A stretch of 64,000 bases of DNA from JABWBJ01 sp036507855 (GTDB taxonomy: Bacteria; Gemmatimonadota; Gemmatimonadetes; Gemmatimonadales; Gemmatimonadaceae), in the NCBI GenBank assembly GCA_036507855.1, contig DATCIJ010000041.1:62001-126000 (forward strand), given 5' to 3'. The notes beneath the pieces were generated by a model. It saw only the letters and a list, made by a program, of their open reading frames with translations. It ran no database searches and was not told where the DNA came from. The first letter of the stretch is position 1. The number at the start of each line of letters is the position of its first letter. The translations under genes and the position numbers were made by a program. Below, piece after piece: positions 9,069-18,400 of this stretch.

Positions 9069-9113
9069 GGCTCGTGCCGTTCCAGGCTGGTCCGCCTATG
9101 GATCGCTCCGCAC

Positions 9114-9584
9114 TCACGACGCGCCGCTTTTGGCTGGAGCGCCTGGAACGGCCCTCGCAAGCCGGGCAGCCAACCCCCGAATCGCCAACTCGTAACCGTA
9201 CGCGCCGAATCCGCAGAGGACCGCAATGGCGCCTGAAGCCAGTGCCGAGTGACGGCGCTCGGGTTCGCGCGCGAAGATGTTCGACAGATGAACCTCTACG
9301 TAGGGAATGGCGACCGCCGACAGTGCGTCGCGAACGGCGAGGCTCGTGTGAGAGTACGCGCCCGCGTTGATAATGACGCCGTCCGCCGTCCCGCGCAGCC
9401 CCTGGATGGCGTCGATGAGAGCGCCCTCATGATTCGTCTGCGTGAATTCGACGTCGACGCCAAGCTCGCGCGCCACCGCGCGCAATCGGGACTCGATGTC
9501 CGCGAGCGTCGTGGTGCCGTAGATCTCGGGCTCTCTCGTCCCGAGCAGGTTCAGATTGGGTCCGTTGAGTACCGCCAGCTTCAC
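9114..9584 (-). CDS. aroQ: type II 3-dehydroquinate dehydratase
   Basis: AroQ catalyses the third step of the shikimate pathway as a dodecamer. The 156 residues contain GPNLNLLGTREPEIYG with the catalytic Tyr, the INAGAYSHTSLAVRDAL motif and VEVHLSNIFAREPERRHS with the catalytic His. I chose the GTG at 9584, whose GTGA overlaps the TGA of the upstream TPR gene by 4 bases and puts VKLAVLNGPN at the N-terminus as usual; a start at 9608 would lie inside the upstream gene. Confidence 0.96.
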   Translation of the reverse strand: MKLAVLNGPNLNLLGTREPEIYGTTTLADIESRLRAVARELGVDVEFTQTNHEGALIDAIQGLRGTADGVIINAGAYSHTSLAVRDALSAVAIPYVEVHLSNIFAREPERRHSALASGAIAVLCGFGAYGYELAIRGLAARLARAVPGAPAKSGAS

Positions 9585-11908
9585 TTCTTGCGCAGTCCTT
9601 CGAGCCACGCCGTGAACTGTCGGATGTCAGTGCCACCCGATTCCGCGGAATCACCCTCGCCCGGCTCCGTGGGTGAGCCTGGAGGTGCATTCGGGGTAGC
9701 GTAAAACTCGTCGAGACTCACTCCCCCGCTTGCTGATCCGCCGGGCGGAACATCGCGAAAGAGGTGGTCGAGTGACAACTCCCCGTCGGCCGCGCGCGAG
9801 GGTCGCCCCGCTGGGTCCGTGAAGGCATCAGACAGCGTCGCAGCCGCCCCTTCATCGGAGGCAGGCGGTTTCGAAGCGGCAAACAGATTCGCCAGCGCAG
9901 ACGCTGCCGTCGCGAACGGAACGTCCGGACCAGGGTTCGCGTCATCTGGCGGTGAGGATCCTGGCGACACCGCCGGCCGGCACGCGAGCCGCGCAAAGAA
10001 CGTCCTCACCGATTGCGATGCGGCGCGATTCTCGGTCGCAGCCTCTATCGAAGGTGCCGCTTCCGGGACATCGCCCTGCTCAATCGCCTTGATGCGAAGC
10101 TGCAGCGTCTGGTCGGAGGGGGCGCGCTCAGCCAGCTGACGGTAGATCCCGAGTGCCTCATCGCGAAATCCCTGCTGCAAGTACAGCTCAGCGAGCGTCT
10201 CGGTCACAAAGGGCGCCGGCGGCGGCACCACCTCGTCAATGAAGCTCGGGGTGCGCCCGATGACCGCGTCCGCATCGGCCGGGGTGACGATCGTCGTTTC
10301 CGCTGCCGCGTAATCGCGGTCGTAGGCGCTGAAGTCCGGGGACTCGAACGCCTGAGTCTCTTCCATCGGCGACGAAGCGTCAGCCTCCGGCTCCGCCGAG
10401 GCCATGGTGACTTCGGCAGGAGGTTCGATCACAACGGCATCGACGCCGGCATTGTCCGGCGCATCGATGCTGACGTTCTCGGGTTCGAGGTGATCCATGG
10501 CTTCCGTCGCGGAGGCCATGGCAAACGAATCGACTTCGTCGTATGCGTCGACCGGGGCGGGTGCCTCGGCCACGGCCTCATGGAATTCCCCCTCCGTCGC
10601 CGTTGTATCCGCGCTCGAAGTAACGTGCGGCAGTTCGGGAGGAAGCCAGAACTCCTCAGAGCTGACTTCTGTCGTCTCGATCGACGACGCGCCTTCGACG
10701 TCATCGAACCACGAGTCGGTGACCTGATCGGGCACGCCGAGTTCCGCTGCGGCTGGCTCCTCAGTGACTTCGGCTGATTCGGCGGCGACTTCGTGAGCAG
10801 GCGATTCGTCGTACCAATCCTCCGGCGCGGCCTCGGGATCGGAGAAGTCGGCCGACGGGGTAGTCATCCAGCCCAGCTGATCATCCTCCGTGCCTTTGAA
10901 CCCGTGTTCGGCGAAGAGCGCGTGGGGAGCCTCGTCCGACGGAGTCGGCGGGGCAAATTCACTCGGCGTTTCGGCCTCCGCCTCCGCGACAGGAGCCGTC
11001 TCGCCGATTCCTTCGACGTCGTAAGGAGCCTCGTAGCTGGAGGTGGCGGGCTCGAGGTCGAATCCGGACAGGTCGACCGGCGCTTGAGCCGCTGGCGGCG
11101 CGTACATCTCGTCAGGCACCGAGAACTCGACCGACGATTCAGCAGTTGGCATCGACGCAGGGAGCGCGTCCGGGGACGGCGGGAGCGCGTCCAGGTCGAT
11201 CATGTCGATCGACTCGCTCGGCTCTGAGGGCACAGCAGCAGCCGACGCTTCGGTCGGGGACTCGGCCCCTGCCTGGGCGACCTGTCCCGACCGTCCTTCG
11301 TCGACGAACTCCGAGGAGGGAGTCTCGTGAACAGGCTCCTCATCCTGTTCAGACTTGTATGCTGGCCCCGAGCCGCTGAAGGTCGTGTGGAATTTCGATG
11401 CAGGCGCGGGCTCCGGTTCCTTTTCGATCTCGGTGCGCACAGAAAGTGGCGTCGGTTCGCTTTCGTCGATCTCGCTGGCCGTAGCGGATGACGCACTCGG
11501 TTCTGGCGCCGGCGCCGCCGGGATGTCCTTGAGGAGCTGCGCGACTTCGCTGTTGCGCGGATCCGCATCGAGGAGCCGCTCGTACCATTGGCGCGCCATC
11601 GGGAACTCACCGTTGATCTGGGCGATCTCCCCCAGCGTACGAAGGGCGATGAGGTTCTCGGGATCGAGCTCGAGGGCCGCGGTGAAGATGTCGCGCGCCT
11701 CGTCGGCCTCTCCCGCCTCGTAAAGCGCCTGACCGAGCACGATATGACCGCTCACATGGCCCGGTTGCCCGGCGAGATGGGCACGACACACCGAGATGGC
11801 CTGCGCCGGATCGCCTGCCTTGCGAAGTTCATTCGCGAAGGGTGCGAAGTAGCGTCGTGGATTCTCCTGGAACTTCGACCGGAGTTCTTCGAGTCGCGCA
11901 ATGATCAT
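9581..11908 (-). CDS. large TPR protein with acidic disordered linker
   Basis: No specific function is recognised. The first ~130 of 775 residues are tetratricopeptide repeats (for example PGHVSGHIVLGQALYEAGEA and ENLIALRTLGEIAQINGEF). A central region of about 400 residues is rich in Glu, Ala, Pro and Ser and lacks hydrophobic periodicity, so it is probably disordered. A further TPR-like unit follows (ETLAELYLQQGFRDEALGIY, near residue 565), then a Pro/Gly/Ala-rich tail ending RQFTAWLEGLRKK. There is no signal peptide or membrane segment. It heads the aroQ-pepP-acc run, coupled to aroQ by a GTGA overlap. A scaffold role is inference. Confidence 0.85.
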   Translation of the reverse strand: MIIARLEELRSKFQENPRRYFAPFANELRKAGDPAQAISVCRAHLAGQPGHVSGHIVLGQALYEAGEADEARDIFTAALELDPENLIALRTLGEIAQINGEFPMARQWYERLLDADPRNSEVAQLLKDIPAAPAPEPSASSATASEIDESEPTPLSVRTEIEKEPEPAPASKFHTTFSGSGPAYKSEQDEEPVHETPSSEFVDEGRSGQVAQAGAESPTEASAAAVPSEPSESIDMIDLDALPPSPDALPASMPTAESSVEFSVPDEMYAPPAAQAPVDLSGFDLEPATSSYEAPYDVEGIGETAPVAEAEAETPSEFAPPTPSDEAPHALFAEHGFKGTEDDQLGWMTTPSADFSDPEAAPEDWYDESPAHEVAAESAEVTEEPAAAELGVPDQVTDSWFDDVEGASSIETTEVSSEEFWLPPELPHVTSSADTTATEGEFHEAVAEAPAPVDAYDEVDSFAMASATEAMDHLEPENVSIDAPDNAGVDAVVIEPPAEVTMASAEPEADASSPMEETQAFESPDFSAYDRDYAAAETTIVTPADADAVIGRTPSFIDEVVPPPAPFVTETLAELYLQQGFRDEALGIYRQLAERAPSDQTLQLRIKAIEQGDVPEAAPSIEAATENRAASQSVRTFFARLACRPAVSPGSSPPDDANPGPDVPFATAASALANLFAASKPPASDEGAAATLSDAFTDPAGRPSRAADGELSLDHLFRDVPPGGSASGGVSLDEFYATPNAPPGSPTEPGEGDSAESGGTDIRQFTAWLEGLRKK

Positions 11909-12097
11909 GCCAAGTCCTCAGAGACGCGGCCCGGTCTGGGCGCGCGGGTGCGGTCCGGAGTGGGACCGTTCTCCTGACGAGTGACAGATGGCAGAAGTGA
12001 CACTGTAACTTGATTTTAGACGCAGATCACAAATAGCTTTCCGGGCTCACGGAAGCCCGGTTTCCCCCTCGTCCAGTCAGCCCAGGAGCTAGCGCCC
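11909..12097. other. divergent intergenic region with a leader hairpin
   Basis: This 189-base region separates the divergently transcribed TPR gene and PpiD-like gene. A perfect 7-base-pair inverted repeat, CCGGGCT at 12041-12047 and AGCCCGG at 12054-12060 with a 6-base loop, is followed on the plus strand by TTTCCCCC and lies in the leader of the PpiD-like gene. The AT-richest stretch, about 12005-12038 (TTGATT at 12010-12015), is the likeliest promoter area for the plus-strand gene, but no convincing -10 stands out. Confidence 0.45.
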
Positions 12098-13933
12098 GTG
12101 CTGCAGCAAATGCGGAGCGCCGCGAAGTGGATTTGGATCTTCATCGTCATCGCCTTCGTGGGCGGGTTCCTGTTCGTGGAAACGTCGGGACTGCTCGGCC
12201 GCGACCAGGTGACGACCAGTTCGGTAGTGGCGACGGTCAATGGCACAGACATCCCCTATCTCACCTGGGTCAACGTAGCTAACGCCATCGCCCAGCAGCG
12301 CGAGCAGCAGATGGGCCGCGGCCTCAATGGCGACGAACGGCGCGCTACTGAAGACCAGGCGTTCGAGCAACTTGTCACAGACATTCTCCTACAACAGGAA
12401 TACCGCAAGCGCGGCATTCGTGTCAGTGACGAAGAGGTCATACAGCAGGCTCGAACCAATCCTCCTGCCGCGCTCCTCAACGACCCGACCCTCCAGACCG
12501 ACGGTCGTTTCGACATCGAAAAGTACCAGAGGCTACTCGCCAGCCCACAGGCGCGGCAACAGGGCATGCTGCTCCAGCTGGAGAACTACTATCGAAACGA
12601 GATTCCCCGGCTGAAGCTCGAGTCCCAGGTCCTGGCGGACATCTACGTCTCGGATGCCAAGCTCTGGAGTGCCTATCGGGATGAGCACGACTCGGCGCAA
12701 GTCAGCTTCGTGACCTTCGACCCGAACACGATTTCAGACAGTGCCGCGACCGTCGCTGACGCCGATATCCGTCGCTACTACGACGACAACAAGAAACGCT
12801 TCGAACGCCGCGGCCGCGCGGTCGTGAGTCTCCTGGTGATTCCGCGCACCGTCAGCGCCGCGGATTCCCAGGCAGTGCGGTCACGGGTCGATAGTCTTCG
12901 CGCGGAGATCCAGCGCGGAGCGAACTTCGAGGATGTGGCAGCCCGCGAATCGGAGGACCAGTTCACGGCGACGACGGGCGGCTCGATGGGGACCCGGGGA
13001 CGTGGCTCGATGGATCCGGCGATCGAGAAGGCGGCGTTTGCGCTCCGCGCGGGCGAGCTGTCTCAGCCGGTCCTGGCGACTGACGGCTACCACCTGCTCA
13101 AGGTTGACACCAAGGCGGGCGATTCGGTCAGCCTGCGGCACATCCTCCGTCGCATCGTCCAGAGTGACAGCAACGCAGTCGTCACGGACCGTCGCGCGGA
13201 CGAATTGTCGCGCATCGCGGCCTCGTCCACCGAACCGCAGCGATTGGACAGTGCCGCTACGGTCCTGGGCCTGAAGGCCGAAACGGTCCAGGCGTTCGAG
13301 GGGCAGCCACTCTTCACTGGCAACGGGATGGCGGCGGGTGTGAGTGCCTGGGCCTTCGGCGGCGCCCGGCGCGGCGAGACGAGCGACTTGTTCGACACGG
13401 ACGAGGGCTATTTCCTCGCGCGTCTGGATTCCCTGATTGAAGGCGGAACGGCCCCGTTTGAAGACGTGCGCGACGACATTCGCACGCTGCTCCAGCGCCG
13501 TCGCAAGGGGGAGCTCATGGCCGCGCAAGCCCGGACGTTCGCCGAACGGGCCAACGCGAGTTCCCTTGAAACAGCGGCTCAGGAACGCGACCTGACGGTG
13601 ACGCGCACGAACACCTTCGCGCGCGCGACGTTCGTGCCGGGGCTCGGTCGCCTGAACGCGGCCGTGGGTGCATCGTTCGCGCTTCCCATCGGCGCGGTCT
13701 CGGAGCCCATCGTCACCGACGATGGCGTCTTCGTGCTGCGCGTGGATCGTCGGGTCGAAGCGAGCCCAGACGCATTCGAGGCGCAGAAAGCCATTCAGCG
13801 CGCGAATGCCTTACGAGTGCTGCAGGAGGCGCGGATCCGCGAGTTCATGGAGGGCCTGCGCGAAAACGCCAATATCAAGGATCGCCGCAGGCAACTGAAC
13901 GCCGCCGCCCGGGCACAGTCGGCACCGCAGTAG
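12098..13933 (+). CDS. PpiD/SurA-type periplasmic peptidyl-prolyl isomerase
   Basis: This is a membrane-anchored periplasmic foldase, probably assisting outer-membrane or secreted proteins. The 611 residues begin with a short cytoplasmic tail and one membrane segment (WIWIFIVIAFVGGFLFV, about residues 11-27), then a SurA_N/PpiD-like helical domain starting at VVATVNGTDIPYLTW, a parvulin domain (about 225-350: FEDVAARESED through LSQPVLATDGYHLLKVD) and a second parvulin-like C-terminal region. The GTG at 12098 has an AGGAG 9 bases upstream; an ATG four codons later is an alternative. Its stop is 16 bases from the end of the convergent tatA. Confidence 0.92.
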   Translation: MLQQMRSAAKWIWIFIVIAFVGGFLFVETSGLLGRDQVTTSSVVATVNGTDIPYLTWVNVANAIAQQREQQMGRGLNGDERRATEDQAFEQLVTDILLQQEYRKRGIRVSDEEVIQQARTNPPAALLNDPTLQTDGRFDIEKYQRLLASPQARQQGMLLQLENYYRNEIPRLKLESQVLADIYVSDAKLWSAYRDEHDSAQVSFVTFDPNTISDSAATVADADIRRYYDDNKKRFERRGRAVVSLLVIPRTVSAADSQAVRSRVDSLRAEIQRGANFEDVAARESEDQFTATTGGSMGTRGRGSMDPAIEKAAFALRAGELSQPVLATDGYHLLKVDTKAGDSVSLRHILRRIVQSDSNAVVTDRRADELSRIAASSTEPQRLDSAATVLGLKAETVQAFEGQPLFTGNGMAAGVSAWAFGGARRGETSDLFDTDEGYFLARLDSLIEGGTAPFEDVRDDIRTLLQRRRKGELMAAQARTFAERANASSLETAAQERDLTVTRTNTFARATFVPGLGRLNAAVGASFALPIGAVSEPIVTDDGVFVLRVDRRVEASPDAFEAQKAIQRANALRVLQEARIREFMEGLRENANIKDRRRQLNAAARAQSAPQ

Positions 13934-13949
13934 AAGAGACAGGAGTCCC

Positions 13950-14201
13950 TCAACTCATCAGCCTTCGCGGCTCCACCGGCTCCTCTTCCTTGGCGCGGGT
14001 GGAAGGCGCGGCGGGATTCAGTTGGTCAGAGGGGGCCTCTTCACGGATCGCGCGATCCGCATCGCTCAATCCTCTCTTGAATTCCTTGATGCTCTTCCCG
14101 AACGAAGCGCCAATTTCGGGAAGCCGCTTTGCCCCGAACAGCAGCAGCACGGCCACGAGAATCAGCAGGATTTCCATGAAACCAAGGTTCCCGAAATTCA
14201 T
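13950..14201 (-). CDS. tatA: Sec-independent translocase subunit TatA/TatE
   Basis: TatA forms the protein-conducting assembly of the twin-arginine pathway with TatC, whose gene lies at 27657-28442. The 83 residues show the family pattern: an N-terminal membrane helix (FMEILLILVAVLLLFGAKRL), the FGAKRLPEIG hinge and an amphipathic helix (FGKSIKEFKRGL), then an acidic tail. It is the last gene of the long minus-strand block, 9 bases after the DUF4321-like gene. Confidence 0.95.
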   Translation of the reverse strand: MNFGNLGFMEILLILVAVLLLFGAKRLPEIGASFGKSIKEFKRGLSDADRAIREEAPSDQLNPAAPSTRAKEEEPVEPRRLMS

Positions 14202-14210
14202 ACGACACTC

Positions 14211-14495
14211 CTAGAAGAGCGATCGAGCGATGAGGTACGCGATCAGGACGCCGACGAGGCTCAGGACCGAGACATCCAGGGCGACCGGACCCAACGCGAA
14301 CTTCAAGATAATCAAATCCACCTGCAGGGGTCCCACGGAGGGCTGCAGCCCGCTGGTCAGAAACTCCTTTACCGCGCCTACGGGCAGGAACCTGCGGGCC
14401 AGCAGGGTCATGAAACCACCCACGACGAAGCCTATCGACAGGACGACGCCGTGGAAGAGGGCGCGACGCCGATTCGGAGAGGCTCCCGGCTTCAT
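14211..14495 (-). CDS. DUF4321-like small membrane protein
   Basis: A 94-residue protein with two predicted membrane segments: residues about 15-37 (ALFHGVVLSIGFVVGGFMTL) and a C-terminal one (VSVLSLVGVLIAYLIA). The pattern of an N-terminal helix, a Gly/Pro loop, a central strand-like section (VDLIILKFALGPVALDVSV) and a C-terminal helix ending in Arg-rich residues resembles DUF4321. Function is unknown. Its ATGA start overlaps the stop of the polyprenyl synthase gene by 4 bases, and tatA follows. Confidence 0.65.
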   Translation of the reverse strand: MKPGASPNRRRALFHGVVLSIGFVVGGFMTLLARRFLPVGAVKEFLTSGLQPSVGPLQVDLIILKFALGPVALDVSVLSLVGVLIAYLIARSLF

Positions 14496-15496
14496 GCGCG
14501 GCGCTCCATCACATAAGTGAGTGTGTCCTGCAGGGCCCGGCGCGCCGGACTGTCCGGCAGTCCCGACAGCACGTTATCGGCACGGGAAGCATACCGGTCC
14601 CCGCGTTCCCTGGCGTACTCCAAGCCACCCTCCTCGATAACGATCTCGATCACGCGCGCGATCTGCGTGTCGTCAGGCACGGCGCTGTCAAACAGCACAT
14701 CCACCGCGGCGCGGGAGGTCTTCGGCATGGACCTCAGCGCGGCAATCAGCGGCAGAGTGACCTTGTGCTCCCTGAGGTCGAGCCCCGTGGGTTTCCCGAC
14801 CGTTGCCGATGCTTCGGTATAGTCCAGCAGGTCGTCGACGACCTGAAACGCCATACCCAGATGCGAGCCGTACGCAGCCATGGCGTCGCGGAATCGTGCC
14901 GCGCCGCAGAGTGCCCCAACTTCGCAGGCCCCGGAGAAGAGCGCCGCAGTCTTGGCGCGGATAAGGAACTCGTAGTCCTCCTCCGAGAACCGGAGCGCGT
15001 CGAGCGCCGAGAGCTGCCTCATTTCGCCCAGCGTGAGCTCATTCGAAGCCTTGGCGAAGACACGCAATGCTTCCAGGTCGCCGAGTCGCACCAGTTCCTG
15101 CACGGCGCGCGAGTACAGGAAGTCGCCGGCAATCACGGCCACCTGGTGCGTGAATAGCGAATTGATGGTCGGCATCCCGCGACGCATTACCGAGTGATCA
15201 ATCGCATCATCGTGGACGAGGGTCGCGAGGTGGATCAACTCGACCACCGCGGCATATGAGGCCGCGCGCGACTCGGCGACCCCCTCGACCTCGGACGACA
15301 GCAGGAGCAGCGTCGGGCGCAGCATCTTGCCCTTCATCAGCATCAGATGCTCGCTGACGCCGTTCAACAGCGCGCTGTCGACGGCGACGATGCGCCACAT
15401 CTCCTCACCGACGCGGGCAAGCGACGCCCGTACCGGTGCCTGGATATATCCGAGAGTCACTTGTCCGGCCGGTGTTGGCCGGGCGCGAGCAGTCAC
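14492..15496 (-). CDS. long-chain polyprenyl diphosphate synthase
   Basis: This trans-isoprenyl diphosphate synthase condenses isopentenyl diphosphate to make a long-chain (heptaprenyl to nonaprenyl) quinone side chain. The 334 residues carry the KGKMLRPTLLLL motif, the first aspartate-rich motif DDAID at residues 96-100 and the second, DDLLDYTE, near residue 220, plus GLDLREHKVTLPL. Two intervening residues in the first motif and small residues before it fit long-chain enzymes. The GTG start at 15496 overlaps the upstream TPR gene's TGA as GTGA; any longer start would read out of frame through that gene. Confidence 0.92.
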   Translation of the reverse strand: MTARARPTPAGQVTLGYIQAPVRASLARVGEEMWRIVAVDSALLNGVSEHLMLMKGKMLRPTLLLLSSEVEGVAESRAASYAAVVELIHLATLVHDDAIDHSVMRRGMPTINSLFTHQVAVIAGDFLYSRAVQELVRLGDLEALRVFAKASNELTLGEMRQLSALDALRFSEEDYEFLIRAKTAALFSGACEVGALCGAARFRDAMAAYGSHLGMAFQVVDDLLDYTEASATVGKPTGLDLREHKVTLPLIAALRSMPKTSRAAVDVLFDSAVPDDTQIARVIEIVIEEGGLEYARERGDRYASRADNVLSGLPDSPARRALQDTLTYVMERRA

Positions 15497-18400
15497 TTGG
15501 TGAGGTTCCCCAGGGCGGCGACGCGCTCCGCGATGTCGCGAAACTCGATGTCGACCGCGAAGACCCGAAGATAATACGGCAGGGCTTCGGCGGGGCGACC
15601 CAGATGCTCGGTGGCGAATCCCAGGAGGTACAGGACCCCCACGAGCTGCTGGTCGTCGGTACCCGGGACTTCCGTGGCTCGCTGCAGAAGGGCCGCCGCA
15701 ATCGGATACTGCTTCTTCTCCACGAAGCACTGACCCAGGGCTTCGTAGGACCGCACGCGGTGTGTGGCGCCGCGGAGCGCCTTCTGAAACTCCGCGATGG
15801 CCTCGTCGATCAGGCCCATCTCCTTGTAGGCAACGCCGAGGTCGTAGTGGGCCTCGTAGTCTTCGGCCTCGACATTCTCGGCAACGCCGCGCTTGAAGCG
15901 ACGAAGCATCTCCTCAAAGTCCGCCTGCTCGTCACCGGTTGGCTTGGGATCCTCCACCTGCATGCGCGTGGACCGCACTGGTTCGGTGGTCCGCAACCAC
16001 TCACCCAGATCGAAGTCCGCGTTGGTGCTGGGCGGAGTCTCATACCGAACCGGAACAGGACGGGAATGTTCAGTGCGCGCCGGTACCGCCTGCGGCGTCG
16101 GCACCCTGGGTGCGGGAGCCGGCTGTTCTTCTGCCTCTTCTTCAGGTGGACTGACCGCGGGCAATTCGGGTATCTGATGCTGAAGCTCGTCCGCGTAGTC
16201 GGCCGCGGTCTCCGCCAACTCCTCTACAACCGGATCGGCCTCAGCGACCGGCTCATCCTCTTCGAGCGGCTCGGTTTCAGCAACCGGCTCGGGTTCAGCA
16301 ACCGGCTCGGGTTCAGCATCCGGCTCGGGTTCGGCAAGCGGCTCGGCTTCAGCGACCGGCTCGGCCTCCACGACCGGCTCGAACTCATCAACCGGCTCGG
16401 TCTCCGCGACCGGCTCGATCTCAGCGACCGGCTCGATCTCGGCGATCGCTGCTGGACCGTCGGGATACGCGCTCGTAGCCTCAACCCACTCAAGTTCCAC
16501 GATGGCGGACGCAAGCGGGCTGACGGAAGCAGGGACGCCTTCTCCCCAATCCGGATCAGGAAGTTCGAGGCTCTCGACCGGAGTGTCCGGCGCGGGGATG
16601 TGCGGCTTCGGCACCTCAACCGCAGCTGCCGCCGGTTGAAGATCGTTCTCCAGATTCTCGTCAGACGCTGGCGGTTCAACGGCGACGCTTTCGGCCTGTT
16701 CGCGAGCGACGCCGCCCTCGATCGTTACGAGCTCGTCGGTCCACTGCCCGTGTTCTGGTCGCGCGGGAACCCCGCGAAGCCTGACGAGTTCGTCGGGCGC
16801 CAGGGTTGCCAGCGCGAATTCGGCGCGCTCATTCTGGGGATCCAGGTCGAGGACCCTGCCGTACACAGCGACCGCCTTGTCACCGGCGCCCGTGCGGAAG
16901 AGCGCATCCGCCAGCTCGAGGTACGAGTGCGCCAGTCGCGCGCGATCCCGCGATCGAACCGCGTACTCGACACGTTTCTGGTGATGCCTGACCGATGCCG
17001 GGAAGACGCCAAGGATCTCGTCGACGACTTCCTGCGCGAGATCCATGTCTCCCTGCAGCTCGAAGCCGGCCATGGCCATCTCCAGCTCGTAGAGTCCTCC
17101 GTCACGGTCACCGCTGTCGAGAAGCGCCTCACCAAGCTGGCGGCGCAGGTCCCAGTTCTCGGGCTCGAGCTCGAGGCGGTGCCGCAGATGTCCCTCGGCA
17201 CCGCCTATCGAGATGGTCCCGCGTGGAGTTGGTACCACGACCTCTGGTGTCGCAGCGTCTTCGGGTTCCGGTCCGGAGTCCTCCGGACCAGCGGCTGAAT
17301 CAACGAGTCCGAAGATGGGTGGAAACGCGTGCTCTTCGTCCGGGCCCGATGACCCGCCGAAACTCGGCGGCATTGCCAGGAAGTCATCCGGCACGACGTC
17401 GTCGGGCTTTTCGACGGGCGTCTCCTCGGGGTCTTCCTGGATCGGCAGGAGCGGCTCGGGGTCATCGCCAATTCCGGGCAACGGATCGTCATGCGCCTCC
17501 GCCGGCGGCGGAACCGGTATCGCGGACGCGAGCGGCTGCTGCCCAGCCTCACGAGCTGCCATGTCCGCCGCCAGGTCCGCCGCTTCATCGGCGGCTGTAC
17601 GCGCGTCCTCCGCCGCGGCGGCGGACGCCGGCGAAAACGCCGGAACGACCAGGACCTCGTCAGGCGTCTCCGGCAGCTGTCCGGGGAGTGTCAGGTCATG
17701 CTCGCGATGAACCTGTTCGCGCGGCGCGTCATCGAGCTCGAGATCGGCGAATTCGACCCCTGACATCGGAGTCTGATACCGTGGCGCCTCGTCGTCACCG
17801 GCGAGTTCATCCGCCTCCACCAGGAGGTCGTTCAGGGCCTTCTCGACGGGTTCCGGAATCGTCGCGGGTTCGCTCTCGATCATGTGCGCCGGCACGATCA
17901 CTTCGATGTTTGCCAGCGTGGTCCCGGTATGTGACTCCGGTCCAACAACGAGTTCTGACCCCGCCGGCGTAAGCGAGCGTGCGACCGGCGCTGTCTCAAC
18001 CGGTTCTGCTTCGACAGCCGTGGACTCGAAACCCTCCGGATGCGGCGTTTCCGTTTCAGCTTCCGCTTCAGCTTCCGCTTCAGCTGGCAGAAACGTGATG
18101 GAGAGCCCGGTCAGCGCTGGAACAACGGGAGTCAGCATCGGTGCGCGCGCCGACGGCGGTTGCACCTTCGAGTGGTCTCGCGGCGTTCCTTGAGGCGCTG
18201 CGGAGTCAGACAGGTCCAGAAAGACCAGGCTCCCCGCAGCGGCGCTCTGCGGCTCGCGCCCCTCGCGTGGTGTCACCGACGGATCAATCGACCGCATGCG
18301 ATCGATGGTCGCACGCGCTTCGGCCGCGCGACCTTCCGATTGCAGTTTCTGATACAGCGACTGCAGCTGCTCGAGCGCTTCCCCCTTCCGGTTCTCTTTC

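Noticed and set aside
15436..17298. 620-codon plus-strand open frame with LGFSNRL-type repeats
   Set aside because: It is the complement of the EPVAE repeat of the large TPR gene; the repeats mirror the coding repeat and no start signal is present.
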